Position numbers and translations under genes: made by a program
The notes under the pieces: model-generated
Seen by the model: the letters and a program-made list of their open reading frames with translations, nothing else
Told to the model about the DNA's origin: nothing
The model's database searches: none
Source of the DNA: Polytrichum commune
Lineage: Eukaryota > Streptophyta > Polytrichopsida > Polytrichales > Polytrichaceae
Direction of reading: 5' to 3'
Length of the DNA stretch: 25,292 bases
NCBI GenBank assembly: GCA_950295325.1
Contig: CATNTY010000052.1
Location: forward strand, 1 to 25,292
Shown: positions 1-10,889 of the stretch, in pieces
Numbering within the stretch: position 1 is the first letter of the stretch
How the letters are laid out: each line of letters starts with the position of its first letter

Positions 1-135
1 GGAAGAGGCGCCTACAAGCGCGGACGATACGGAGACCGATATCCGCGGACGTGTCCCGGTCCAACCCCGCCGGTCATGGCTACAGTAGGTACCCGGTTCT
101 CAGCCGGTTCCATGTGCGCTATTCTCCCTTCACCT
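1..135. other. GC-rich edge segment, unknown nature
   Basis: The first 135 bases are clearly richer in G, C and CpG than the sequence to the right, with clusters such as gcgcggacg and ccgcggacg. An uninterrupted minus-strand reading frame crosses it (314 down to 12), but its protein shows no motif I recognise and more than half of it lies in the AT-rich flank. It may be the end of a younger mobile element cut by the window edge, or a fragment of a methylated repeat not yet CpG-depleted. It does not align by eye with the GC-rich block at 15775-16260. Confidence 0.3.
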
Positions 136-273
136 CTCGTGTGTCGTTTCTTTACTTGGCATGCTGCTTTTCTTCCCATGGAATCGGGTAAGGTTAAATG
201 GGTCGAGTGAAGAATATCACATCCGAGTCCCATGCCCACATAGCATTTATCCATGTGTTTAGAATCGGTTTCC

Positions 274-396
274 CCTAAGTAAATGGTCATTTTACACATG
301 TGATCAACGGCCATGAGAAACTAAATGATTTAAGGTTTTCATGGTCAATAGTCCGAAGCCATGACCAAGAGAATTCCACATCATTTTTTAAAAGCT
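274..396 (+). repeat. Diverged direct repeat, copy 1
   Basis: This stretch shares an ordered series of words with 780-905: a ttacacatg/ttacacacatg word, gatcaacggccatgagaaac against gatcaaaggccatgagaaac, then catggtcа-type words, agccatgaccaagaga, and a closing ttaaaagc. Small indels separate the words. The two copies lie about 506 bp apart in the same orientation. The family is not recognised. Confidence 0.6.
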
Positions 397-1809
397 CGGG
401 TCCTGGAAAACATTGAAAATGGATGAGATTTCAATGGTTAGTTTTTCTTACTATTTCACTTCTCATGCGGTTAGCATAAGGTGGTTAGCAAATCCAAATT
501 GAGGCTGTAGCCATGTTCCTCGTATTTCGTTTTTGAAGCTCATATGAAATAGCTTATTCATTATCAAATTGCCAATTTTTGTGTTCATTCAGTGGCCATT
601 CAGGTCCTATGATCATGTTCACTGCTGAACCTAGAATGGTTATCATATTTTGAGCACATAGTCCATTTTCTTTTTAACATATCGTTTTTTTATTTATGTT
701 TTTGGAGCCACACCTATCCACATAGCACTCAAATATAAAGTTGTCCAATTACAAGAAGTGGTTGAAATAGGCACTTTTACCTTAAGGGCCATTTACACAC
801 ATGATCAAAGGCCATGAGAAACAATGATCATGTAGGATCTCCCATGGTCATGGTCAGCAACCTAAAGCCATGACCAAGAGAAATTTACATCACTCCTTAA
901 AAGCCTTGGTTAAAAGTTATAATGCAAAGCGCATTTAGACATGATGTAGTGTTTTACGAAAATCTCCTACAATCGGTGGAGAAGATTATTACTTCAAAAT
1001 AAACATGTGTTCTAAAAATATTTTATATGCATGGATATTAATAAAAAAAATGGGTTTTCCTCACAAAATTCACCTTCATTTTATGTTAAGACAACTTATG
1101 TGAGTTGTCTCGCTGCCAACTTTGGGTGACTGCCATTCCTAGACACGAAGGATAAAATATCATTTCTCATTCATTCTTTGGCATGGTCAATTTTATTCTA
1201 GAAGAGTTTATATGAGGCAAAGTGGGACAACCACTCATTTCTCAAACAATGAGGAAGTTTAGAAAGCGGTGGTCATGGTTCGTAGTCACTGATGGAAACA
1301 TACTTCAACACAAATATAATGAAGAAGGCAACACTACAGTAGTGGGGTTGGGAGAAATCATGACACTTGTCATAAATTTTTGAAAAGAAGAACAATATGG
1401 AAACAAAAGGGAGGGAGGAGAGGGGGGGGCACATATCGGTCCCAATAGCAAGGGCAGCATCCCTCTTGCCACTGAATGAATTTTGTTTTTCTTAAAGTTT
1501 AAGAATGTTGTTAAAATTTTATCTGTAAATCAACAAACTTTTATTTAAATCTATATTTTGAAAAATATTTTTGAATTTACATGAATGTAAAAGGTACACA
1601 AAAAAACACATGTTATGTTATGCTCTTTATTTTTTGATTGTGCACAGGACGGCAGAGGTCCAACTAGTGTCCTATATAATGAGCATAAGGTGTTAAACCA
1701 TGTGTCATATTCTTAATTGTCATTTTCTTACATGTGATCTTTTTTCTTCTCACAACATTGGGCAAATGGATTGAAAATATTGTATTTGCTTACTTGATTA
1801 TTCATTTGG
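397..1809. other. AT-rich sequence without recognisable genes
   Basis: Apart from the repeat at 780-905, I see no gene, RNA gene or mobile-element end here. There is a purine-rich patch with a G8 run near 1409-1430. Reading frames are short and closed in all frames. Confidence 0.6.
780..905 (+). repeat. Diverged direct repeat, copy 2
   Basis: Second copy of the repeat at 274-396, same orientation, with point differences and short indels. Words such as ggccatgagaaac and agccatgaccaagaga are identical. It could be an old local duplication or two remnants of one dispersed family. No terminal inverted repeat or target duplication was found at its edges. Confidence 0.6.
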
Positions 1810-2180
1810 TTCCACTAACATGATACAAGATCTATGAAGATGTTCTACATAACAGCCATTAGGTGTTATTGCACATGCACTCTCTTGGACATGTCATATA
1901 TTTACATATGGTGTTTTCCTTTTCGTGGAATTCGGGAAAATCCAGTGAAATTATCATATGTGCTTATGGGTTTTTTGATTGTTTGCAAACAATCCAAGAA
2001 CATGTTCATAAGGTCTGGAAGAATGTATTGTATAACGGCCATTGGGTGTTGTTGAATTTACACAATTCTTCATATGTCATCTATTTAAATGTGATATTTT
2101 TCATTTTGCATGATCAAATAAATCACCAAATGACAATACAATACGTGCTTCAACATAACCTAAGGTTTATAAGAATGTAC
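1810..2180 (+). repeat. Two diverged tandem units of about 183-188 bp
   Basis: The segment around 1835-1925 resembles that around 2018-2108 in word order: gaaga then a t-rich word, ataacagccattaggtgtt against ataacggccattgggtgtt, then atgtcatatattta against atgtcatctattta, then a T-rich end. A word like ataaggtctggaagaatgta (2009-2028) recurs in decayed form at 2159-2177. This suggests an old tandem duplication. The short plus-strand frames across it (1834-2055 and 1863-2183) reflect the duplication and show no known domain. Confidence 0.45.
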
Positions 2181-2289
2181 TAGACTAGCTTAGACCCATG
2201 TTACTCCAACCCAATGACAACAAGACGGAAATGTAAATAAATAGATAAATAGGTAATTTACATAATCACAAAGTAAGAAACTATACCAA

Positions 2290-2315
2290 CAAAACAAAAC
2301 AAAACAAAACAAAAC
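2290..2315. repeat. CAAAA microsatellite
   Basis: Five perfect copies of the pentamer AAAAC in a row. Confidence 0.95.
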
Positions 2316-2868
2316 TTAGAAGTTGCCAAAGAATTTGCAAACTATGAACCCATATTGAAAGTCTGGCAACATCAACAAAATACGATGTGGAGAAGAAGTA
2401 GACTATCACCTTCAAGGTTTTATCAATATATGTGGAGTTGATATCTTATCAACCTTTTTTATTACCAATTATTAACCCTTTGGCTTCACTGCGTTGTCCA
2501 TAGCAATAGGCCAACAAATCGTGGCCAATGTATGTTCAATAGTGCATTACAAGCATCTCTAAGGGGTTGGGGTCAACAGCCTTACAACTAGAGGTGAAGT
2601 ATGCCTCCAACGCCGTTAGTTTACTTGATAAAATGGCTTTCGTTGTAGTCAACAAGGATAGATATATATTTTAGTTTTGGCTTGCAAAGCTCTATATTGC
2701 AGTAACCCTCAATTACATTGCAAAAACATGTCAATCCTCCCACAAAAGCACTTGTTTAATGCGAGCCTATGCCCCACTAGAATGCATCCACAAACCACAT
2801 GGTTCACAAACACAAAGAAACTAAGAAAAACAAGGGAGCCAACACAAATTAAACACAAGATTGCACAT

Positions 2869-2899
2869 GAGAAAACAAAAAAAAAAACAAAAAAAAACA
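2869..2899. repeat. A-rich low-complexity tract
   Basis: Runs of A (up to 11) broken by single C residues. It could be the decayed poly-A tail of a retroposon on the plus strand, but no upstream body or flanking duplication was recognised. Confidence 0.6.
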
Positions 2900-2940
2900 T
2901 GATGACATCGTAGAAATACGTGGGCTTGTAATCTCCATGG

Positions 2941-2967
2941 AGGTGCAAGGTGGTGCAAGGTGGTGCA
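2941..2967. repeat. 10-bp tandem repeat, about 2.7 copies
   Basis: The unit tggtgcaagg is repeated nearly three times, with one first-base variant. Confidence 0.85.
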
Positions 2968-4759
2968 TTGATGGGCGAGCAAGATTGCATTCAAGATCCG
3001 CAAACAAATGTGAACATGGCACCAAGGACAACACTCTACTTCCACTTAATCAAAACCCCGCTCCTACCACTACATGGACAAGAATTTACTACTTCGCTCA
3101 CTTGTAGGGTGCACAAAATGGCCAAAGCCCAACAATGAAGTCCAACAAACCCTAAAACAAAGGCATCAAGGGTGATGAATGTAGTTGGACATGAGCAAAC
3201 ATGGCACGGGAAACATGAATGCTCTCATTTTGAACGTATTGGATTAGTTACGGTGATGTTTTTGGGGCCAAATCATTATGTGAAAAAACTAGATGGTGTT
3301 GCTAGACATATCATTTCAAAACCTACATGAGCCAATCTCTTTTCTATTGTGGAGTGCTACTTCATGCAACATGATATTGATAAGAGAGATTATGTTAGAT
3401 TTGTGTGCTCTAACCAACAATCATACATTGTTAGAGATACTAGTCAAAACTTGTGCCAATCCCACACAACTGCATGTTGGTTGAGCTTGATTTTGTTATT
3501 AAATACTAAATACTTTGTTGAATATGATTAGAAGAAAGAAGCAACCCAATTGTCATTTCATACTTGTGAAGTAGATGGCACTCAAGGAAAGTACTATTCA
3601 CTTTGCAAGGGTGGCCCAATATAAGAGGGGTATGATTCTCGGCACTAGGGGTTTTGCAACACCCTATGGTTAAGTAATGTTTTAAACTACAACCTTTTGC
3701 ATCCAATGAATTGCATTGGTGATGTGTAAGGCAATGAGTCCTCATCAACACACAATGAAAGAAATCATAATCAATACTTGTAGACACTTGGGCAACATGG
3801 GCACATGTGAATTGTGTTGCATTAAGCAAGGGATTTTGTTGCCGTCATTCTCATTTCATGAAGTCACATTGTTTGGTTAGTAAAAAGAAAGCATATATCA
3901 AGCTCCGATTGATTAGGTTAAGCATGCACTTTCTTAGATGTACATAAGTTAAGACCATGAGGAAAATAAACATTGGTTGGCAATCAGTCCTGTGACCTCT
4001 TTGAAATAGCATTACCTTGTAGGGAGGTCATTATAGACCATGTATTAACAATACTTCGACATTTGCACGAATCACATCATATTCAAGAACCCCCCTTCCC
4101 TAGATGTGTAGCCTTTATTGAACAACGCCTAGGAGCAAAGAAATGTTATGAGCACAAAAGAAGTTATTTGGGTAGAGTAATCCAAGGTTGAATAAAGCAT
4201 AAATTAGATGTAGTGCAAGCCCACCAGTACATGTGTTGCCTGGCATGGGTTAGTAGACTAGTATGTCAGGTATGTTGTAAGGAGTTTAGAGTCGGGAGTC
4301 CTCTATTGTTTTCCACCAATGTTCTTTGATTGTAAGAGGTTGATCATGTGACCTATATTCATATCAACCATGTCTAAATATTAAGATCCAAACACTAAGT
4401 CTAAGTGTATTGGGCTTATGTTTGTAGGGCCCATGAAATACCCTTAACATGGTAGATTTTGGCATGAATGTATTAAATACAAAAGATGATTGTTCATCTA
4501 TCGCAAATAAATAAAATGACACAATAAATATGCTTCTTTTATTTCTCAATTTATAGGTATGTTTATGGGTACATGAATACCATGTGATGGAACTTGAAAC
4601 TTGTGGGGTTATTTTTAAGGTTGATGCTAGAAGTCTAAACTTGACAGTATAAAATATTGGGTTCAAAAATGAGAATTCACAAATCCAACAATGATGACAT
4701 TTTATACTTGGGAATGCACGTAACATAAGGTCATAAGATAGCTTTGATTTATACTTATA
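2968..4759. other. AT-rich sequence without recognisable genes
   Basis: Only short closed reading frames are present on both strands (for example 3506-3829 and 4364-4726 on the minus strand), with no domain motifs. I see no RNA gene or mobile-element boundary. A weak copy of the dispersed palindrome may lie at 4290-4308. Confidence 0.55.
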
Positions 4760-4891
4760 GTAAGAGTATGGTTTTTATTTGAGTAAACTATACCTAACCC
4801 TTTAAAGATAGAGGCGTGGATTTATTAAGAGTAAGAGTATGGCTTCTACTTGAGTGAACTATACGAAACTCCTTGAAGAGAGAGGTATGGG
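4760..4891 (+). repeat. 71-bp tandem duplication in an LTR U3-like region
   Basis: The units starting at 4760 and 4831 both begin gtaagagtatgg and continue with tgagtaaactatac against tgagtgaactatac and agagaggtatgg-type endings. They sit just upstream of the TATA box at 4919. Duplicated enhancer-like blocks in U3 are common in LTR retrotransposons, so a regulatory role is plausible but inferred. Confidence 0.65.
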
Positions 4892-4918
4892 GTGAGCTCA
4901 GCTTAGAGAGGGCTTCTC

Positions 4919-4926
4919 TATATAAA
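4919..4926 (+). promoter_or_regulatory. TATA box of a Copia-like LTR
   Basis: TATATAAA lies 140 bp before the proposed LTR end at 5066, a normal distance for the TATA box of a plant LTR. Activity today is unlikely because the element is broken. Confidence 0.5.
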
Positions 4927-5070
4927 CTCTAAGGAGGGGCGTATCATGTTCTTCTAATTTCATTTGTGGTTTTCTTGAGCTCAAGAGTTCTCTTAGCAAG
5001 ACAATTTCTTGTTATTGCTTCATACAAGTTCTTGGTCTTTACATGCACGTTTCTTTGCACATTACATGTT

Positions 5071-5083
5071 TGGTGTCAAAGCC
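5071..5083 (+). other. Degraded tRNA-iMet primer binding site
   Basis: TGGTGTCAAAGCC, followed by atg, matches TGGTATCAGAGCC with two A/G transitions. It lies four bases after a terminal CA. Confidence 0.55.
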
Positions 5084-5701
5084 ATGTTTCCTCCTTCATT
5101 TTCATTCTTCAAAGCTTGAAGGAGATTTTTTGTTTTCTTATTTTATTTTCTATACGCCTTTCTAGGAAAAGAGTGAGTACATTATGTATTTGAACACATT
5201 TATGTTGTGTTGTCATCTAAATGGGCGTACATCCGGGGTATCAAAACAAACATCCATCCGAATATTATTCCACAAGGGGTGCGTTCAACTTTGAAATTAA
5301 TGTAATTGGTTGGTTTCAATTTGATTGGAGGTTAAATACATATGTATAGTCTTATTTATCCAAGCATTTGTTGGCACTCGGGAGTATTTTCTTTGTTGCA
5401 TGCTACCTTGGAGCTTATTAGAGGCTACATTGGGAGTTTCTATTTTATTGTTGCATTATAAAGTTGGTGGAACTAGAATGGAAAAAGAATCCATTTATTT
5501 TCAATTGTATGTGTTTGCAAGTTTGAATGGAAAATTTGATTTCTTATATCTTTAACATGGATTTAAGTCAATTTGGTCATATTGTCAAAGTTTGGACTTT
5601 TAGTATCATGTATTATTAACACAAAATAATTATCCAACTTACAAGAATAGGTAATTTCAAGTGGCTCCATGAAGTTCAATACAAAAACTTATAGGCAAAA
5701 C
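5084..5701. other. AT-rich sequence without recognisable genes
   Basis: Where a Copia gag would be expected there are only short frames (such as 5325-5555) without zinc knuckle or protease motifs. Isolated left half-arms of the dispersed palindrome occur near 5377-5385 and 5429-5436. Confidence 0.5.
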
Positions 5702-5721
5702 CATCGGGAGCGCTCCCGATG
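5702..5721. repeat. Dispersed palindrome, perfect 20-bp copy
   Basis: catcgggagcgctcccgatg is its own exact reverse complement and is the best copy of the family in this window (18 of 18 arm positions). Flanking aaaa and tttt could extend the stem past a one-base bulge. No direct repeat flanks it. Confidence 0.9.
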
Positions 5722-6904
5722 TTTTCCCTACGTTGGTTGGCTAGAAGAGTTTGCTAGTCCTAAGTTTCGTCACACTAAGAATGGTTTTTATCTAGTTGCA
5801 CAATTGTGAATGCTTGGCGAATCCACACAAGGTAGATATTTGTGTCCGGAGGATGAACAAGAAGAAAAACGTAAAAAATAAAAAATAAACATATATGTAA
5901 GGGTTGCAAGATTCTATGGGTTTTGTTGCGTGCAATTCCACAATATAGATCTTTGGAATCATCCTCTAGTAAGGTATTCTCTTGAACTACGTCAAGCATG
6001 CTTGCCTTTGTTGTGATATATGTTGTTAATGTACAAAAACAAAGTTTTAGCTTACAAGGCATTAGGGAAATGGATTATCTATATGCTCAACAACAAACTT
6101 TTTAATACGTGACACAATCATCCAAATTTTCACGGTAAGTTTTATGCACCAAACAACCACTCTCTCAAATTTTAATATACTTTCTTATACCGCCACGAGT
6201 CCCATCATTTTTTTTATTTGCATTATGAGCATCCTCAACAATCACTTCTTTGTCTCTGTGAAGTATAGGGAGAACATGGTCCCAAAGAGACCTAATTTGG
6301 AGAGCGGTTGGTTCAACTTTGGAAATAAGTGGTGACCGCGATGATCATCCTTCCACATGCAAACCATATTGTTGTTTGCAACAACCACTATGGATCAAGT
6401 GCATTTTTTTTTGTTGTTGTTGAAATACATGCCATTCATCGTTGTTTACGAAGAACATGAAAATATGCATTTTCTTCAACCCTACGAGCTTCTTAGCATA
6501 AAATCATAATGAAAGACTGAAATCAACAACCTCCTAAATCAAATTTGGAATTAAAAATGAAGTTGTGATTCCATTAAAAACTCATGGAGTTAACAAGAAC
6601 AAACTTGTTCATTGTTTTGAGTTGTTTGGACAAGTAGTTGTAATATTTGTCTATGTCTTCATGAGCGTGACCAACGAGTAGGAATCCAACATGTATCTTT
6701 TGGAAAACCTTTCAACCCATCAACATAGATAAAAACGCCGTAGCGTGTTGATTTTTATTGTCCCTAGCCGAATTTTCTAGTTGTAAATATAAATTTTTTG
6801 GTTGAAGTCGGCCAACATCTAGATCATTAGTTGCTCGTGGAATTGAAGAATGAAATTTGGAGGCCAAATTGGGAACACATTGAAAAACATGATGTTGTAG
6901 TCTC
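5722..6904. other. AT-rich sequence without recognisable genes
   Basis: There are low-complexity runs (A-rich near 5865-5888; a T8 run and TTG triplets near 6405-6422) and short frames only. No domain, RNA gene or element end is seen. Confidence 0.5.
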
Positions 6905-6924
6905 CATCAAGAGATCTCATGAGC
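6905..6924. repeat. Dispersed palindrome, weak copy
   Basis: catcaagagatctcatgagc matches the consensus at 12 of 18 arm positions and lies 77 bp before a stronger copy. Confidence 0.4.
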
Positions 6925-6981
6925 TATCCATATAATTTGTAGCAGAGCTTACAATGATTAACATTTGGGTCCAACAAAATG

Positions 6982-7001
6982 CACCGGGAGGTCTCCTAAT
7001 G
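6982..7001. repeat. Dispersed palindrome copy
   Basis: caccgggaggtctcctaatg matches the arms at 15 of 18 positions. One more base pair (g/c) extends the symmetry on each side. Confidence 0.7.
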
Positions 7002-7701
7002 CTCATGGATGGAAGAAAATAAATCTCAATAGAATAATAGAATAATTGCTCACTTAGATTTGCCCATAAAAGTATTTCAAAGTAATCGTTCAATGGCGGA
7101 TCATCAAACAACTTCTTGAAATTACACACATGAGATTTTCCCAATGCATGAAGGCACCTCGCCAAAGACGATAGTGAAGTTCAAAGCTTTAGGGCACAAA
7201 TTAGTTGTGGAATGAGCATAAGTGATGTCACTATGATCATAATTGACCATGTTGACAAGGCATACATGTAGCTGGAACAATCCCACAAGTGGTTTTTTTT
7301 GTCACCCACAGACAAGGAATAGTTGTTTTTTAGGGGTCCATTCTATCATGGATGATTGCTAAAACTTCGCTCAAATCGATTTTGGACTCGTGGCACCATG
7401 CATGGTATAGATTACAGCATGAACCCTAGTTTATGTTGTGTTTTTTAAACTCTTTCTTGAGATTCTCCCTATTTTCACCAACTTTGATGCTCATGTCAAT
7501 GAGATCTTTGTAGTGTTTGCATTATGTGCACTTAAAAAACTTGAAACCTCCTTCACGGATGTTCATGTTTCAGAAAACATTGCTCTAAAAGAGACCAATG
7601 GCCAACTAAAAAACACTTTGAATTCCAAAAGATTTGAAGATCTGCAAATTATATAAATTATAATATATCAATATTTATCAAATAATAAACTCTTATTCTA
7701 A

Positions 7702-7721
7702 GATCAGGAGGGCTCTTGATC
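7702..7721. repeat. Dispersed palindrome copy
   Basis: gatcaggagggctcttgatc matches the arms at 13 of 18 positions and keeps its own symmetry (gatc at both ends, ggag facing ctct). Confidence 0.6.
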
Positions 7722-8892
7722 CTTGAACTGACTTTAATTAATTTATGTGTAAGCACTTCATAAATAAGACAATGCGAACATTTATCATGTACACATAGAT
7801 TCTAATTTCTTGGGAGACCTTAATTTGAGGCCTAACACTAATAATATGTCAACAACCTATCCATTATGATGCCTCCCCATGCAAGACATGATTATTTTTG
7901 AGGAAGTATAATGCCAATAAATACACCGGCAACATATCATGTTTACATACCATTAGGCTTACTAATTACATGCACAATAAATGTCACATCTACCAATAAT
8001 GACAATGCTCTTGTGATATGTGCTTGTGGGAGTTATAAATTCCATGAGATGAAGACAATACACTGTAAAGTGCAATTCATTTCATTTTCTTGGCAATAGT
8101 TCAATTGAGTTCCACTTCTTGGCAAATAATTTGTTCTTTTAGCTCATTACAAGGTAGAGAGACATGAAATGATCAACATGTGACACTAGATCTAGAGAGA
8201 GGAACAAGAAAAAAGATTAGAATGGAGGACATTGCCAGTAGTGACATCGAATAAACTAGCCACAACAGCAACGATATTCAAAAACCTCATAATGTTGCAT
8301 TGAACATACATAGAATAAATAGTGGGGGAGTATTTGGTTTGTATTTTCAATGGAGAATATGAACAAACCTCTCACGCGCACATAAATGCATAGAGTTAGG
8401 CTCTAAAGAATCCACTAAAGGCATTATTTTAGCAATTAAAGGGCCTAAAGAACACAAAGGTGGAAATAAATGAAGGAGATAAATGAAGCAAAGGCTTAGA
8501 TTCAAACGATTTCAAATTCAACAAGGAGGAAAATAACAACACATACAATGACAAAGATGCAAAGCTCTGCAACGATAATGGAGAGTGTGATGATGTGGAC
8601 AATATAGAACCAAAGTCATATTCAAATCATTCCACCACTTTGGCATTTTTAGATTCAACTGGTGTTTCACAAATGGGTTGATAAAAATTTCAATAAAGAT
8701 TGTTTAAATTATAATATAAGCATATCATAAGATTTATTTTGATATATAATAAAGACATCGCGACAACTATTTTGGAGCACAATCTCAATGTTTAATGTGT
8801 TGATAGTCTTTAAAAATTTAACTCTCTTGAATAAATGATTAGAATTAAAGTTGAAAATAAAAAACACAATGGAGTTTCCCCAACTTCGTGTA
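7722..8892. other. AT-rich sequence without recognisable genes
   Basis: Short frames only (for example 7911-8099), with no recognised motif, RNA gene or element end. Confidence 0.5.
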
Positions 8893-8911
8893 TATCGGGA
8901 GGACGCCAATG
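8893..8911. repeat. Dispersed palindrome, copy with one-base deletion
   Basis: tatcgggaggacgccaatg matches the left arm at 8 of 9 positions. The right arm fits (ccaatg) only if one base is missing. Confidence 0.4.
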
Positions 8912-9015
8912 GTTTGTGAATCAATGTTGACAACCACAATACCCAATGCATATTCACTACAAATCTGGGCAAAAAAATTGTATTGCACAAGCTAATTACG
9001 TCCACAGTGTTGTAG

Positions 9016-9035
9016 CATTAGGAGGCCTCCCAATT
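9016..9035. repeat. Dispersed palindrome copy
   Basis: cattaggaggcctcccaatt matches 14 of 18 arm positions. Three of the four mismatches are at the arm CpG positions, as deamination would produce. Confidence 0.7.
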
Positions 9036-9138
9036 CTATATTACATATTTTATTACTCATGTACTTATTAGGGCTTACAAATGTTTTCAAAATAGTGTAT
9101 TCTAAGATTCCTTGGAAAAGCACCCACCCAATATTCAA

Positions 9139-9158
9139 CATCGGGAGGCCTCCCAATG
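9139..9158. repeat. Dispersed palindrome copy
   Basis: catcgggaggcctcccaatg matches 17 of 18 arm positions; the only change is CpG to CpA in the right arm. The word tcaa occurs directly on both sides (9135-9138 and 9159-9162), the only copy where I see any flanking direct repeat. Confidence 0.85.
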
Positions 9159-9840
9159 TCAATGTGTTTACCAAACAATTGCATAACTTCAAATATCTAC
9201 TCACCTCATTAACCTCCTTCTGAACGTCTTGATATCTATTTCTATTGTCTTTGAATTGATGTGGCATTTGATCAACATTGATGCGAACTATCAATTCCTT
9301 TGTTGTATGTACGTACTTGAATCATTATGGCCTTGACTTTCACATGCCCTTGTTGTCATGGGTCGAGGATCGCTTGCCATTCTTGTACCTTTGCTTGTAG
9401 GCCATGAAAGTGGCTCGAGAGATTCCATGAATATTTCACTAAGCACAAAGACAAATCATTTTACCTTCTACTACTATTCCATGTCTAGATCCCAGACTTA
9501 TAATCCTACTGAAAATTTTGGTAGCCCATTCCCCCCGTTCCACCAAAGGACTTGCCCCAATATTTACTTAAATAAGTTGGGTGGATGCTTATGGAAACAA
9601 TTTATAACAATTCTCCAAACAACATTCTTGATCGCTAACAACATGAATGGATCCTACATCAAGAAGACGACTAGGTTTTGAAGAGTTTATATGATTGCAA
9701 TCATTAATGGAGTTGTTATAGGGAGCTTTTCTCATCACACTGAAGAATTATTTGCTCTTACTAGAAGAAATTTCACATACAAAGTCCTCAACTTCAAAGA
9801 GTAGAAGACCATTATCAAAACATGTTTGTGTAAGACACTT
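9159..9840. other. Region without a recognisable gene
   Basis: A 107-codon plus-strand frame (9358-9681) has no motif I recognise and no supporting context, so I treat it as chance. A partial palindrome-like word lies near 9717-9736. Confidence 0.5.
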
Positions 9841-9953
9841 GTAGTTTAGTTTTTGGTTACAAACAAAACCTAGGGAAACACTCAGGGAAGACTAAAAAGG
9901 TGACTTGTATATCATCTAGGTGTCTCATATAAGTTTGATTAAGGAAAGCACCG
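9841..9953 (-). repeat. Repeat copy 1, proposed 3' LTR end (truncated)
   Basis: The segment starts gtagtttagtttttggtt and includes aacaaaacc, cactcaggga, ttgtatatcatc, tgtctcatataagtt and gattaaggaaa, all shared in order with 11594-11706. Differences are mostly transitions. In minus orientation its outer end (9841) is the LTR 3' end. Confidence 0.8.
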
Positions 9954-10198
9954 GGTACATTAATGGGAAGTACTTGTGGTAGTAAAGGCGGTGTGGGTAA
10001 TGCTTGTGGTACGATCGGTATTAGTAAGGGTAGAGGTGTTAAAGGGTTTTGAATTGCCTCTACTTGTGAAATGCCTAAAGTTGAACCAAAATATAGTTGT
10101 TGAGGTTTAATAGATGATAATGTTTCCTCTTGACCTTTATTGTGTGTAGATTTTGGACTCTCTACATTTGGTTCCGTTTCAGGATTTTCATTTTGCAA
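9857..10198 (-). pseudogene. Retroelement coding debris, proline-rich frame
   Basis: An open frame of 113 codons runs into the LTR-like repeat. Its first third is rich in E, N, Q and S and its middle is rich in proline and leucine (PLPLLIPIVPQ and similar). Just upstream (about 10200-10345, minus strand) another frame reads a charged helix-like stretch with AREDRAIAIDYQRKKVER, closed by stops. This could be a decayed gag-like or accessory protein, but I recognise no family. Confidence 0.25.
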
Positions 10199-10616
10199 TT
10201 TAATGACAGACCTTAACTAACGCTTTCATCTTTCAACTTTCTTCCTCTGATAGTCTATAGCAATTGCACGATCCTCTCTAGCCTTATCATTGACCACTTT
10301 TCTCACTGAGGCTATTTGTGCGTGTGATCTTTCATGTGCAGTTTCCAGTACGGAAATTGCATATGATCATATGTGAACACTCACTACGTTTGCCTTCATC
10401 TATTGCATTTCACAATCCATCTTCTCCCATTCAAGCATAATTCTGCAAAATTAACAAAATTCTTGCCCTAAAGTGAAGAATCATAAAAATCTGGAATGTT
10501 AACACTTACACACGGATCAAAGGGTCCGTAATAAAACCGAGCGTCAAAAGTAGTAAATTGTCCACCATTCAAAAACCATAACCAAATTTGTTGATTGGAA
10601 AAAATTATGCTTTATG

Positions 10617-10889
10617 TTGGCTATAAATCACGAACATAAATCTAAGGTCCACTTTCAATCTCGGACAACCTTTGTTAGTAATTACTTCATTAAAACCCTC
10701 ACCATTATTCCAGATATTTTCCAAAATCTTTTCTTGAAGATGCATGGGTAAATTAAGGAAATTGGTTAAGAATCCTTTTGGATAGATTGGATGATTTGGT
10801 CCAATATGGATTCCGGCTCCCCAAAATGATGCTTTATAAAAACGGTATAAAGCAACAAACAGATGTGGTCCCTAGTATAACTCATTATC
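10617..10889 (-). pseudogene. Retroelement coding debris, unrecognised frame
   Basis: Minus strand, no ATG needed: a frame open for about 90 codons reads through a word SFWGAGIHIGPNH and later LNLPMHLQEKILENIW before a stop near 10617. It looks coding in composition, but I cannot name the domain. It lies between the zinc-knuckle remnant and the proline-rich frame. Confidence 0.3.

Larger units (their letters stand above)
4760..5083 (+). mobile_element. Copia-like LTR 3' part plus primer binding site (remnant)
   Basis: The duplicated block, TATA box and T-rich R/U5-like sequence end in CA at 5065-5066. After a four-base spacer follows TGGTGTCAAAGCC at 5071-5083, which matches the usual plant primer binding site complementary to initiator tRNA-Met (TGGTATCAGAGCC) at 11 of 13 positions. 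This order (TATA, about 140 bp, CA, spacer, PBS) is that of a plus-strand 5' LTR. The LTR 5' boundary could not be placed, no gag or pol follows, and no second LTR is in the window. Confidence 0.55.

Noticed and set aside
5702-5721. Bacterial-type intrinsic terminator at the perfect palindrome
   Set aside because: A T4 run follows, but the window is plant-like nuclear DNA with no upstream gene, and the same palindrome recurs without T runs.
9358-9681. 107-codon plus-strand frame as a gene
   Set aside because: It shows no motif and no promoter, and its composition resembles translated noncoding DNA.
10360-10373. Perfect 14-bp palindrome catatgatcatatg
   Set aside because: It is unrelated to the dispersed family, occurs once, and is not surprising in AT-rich sequence.
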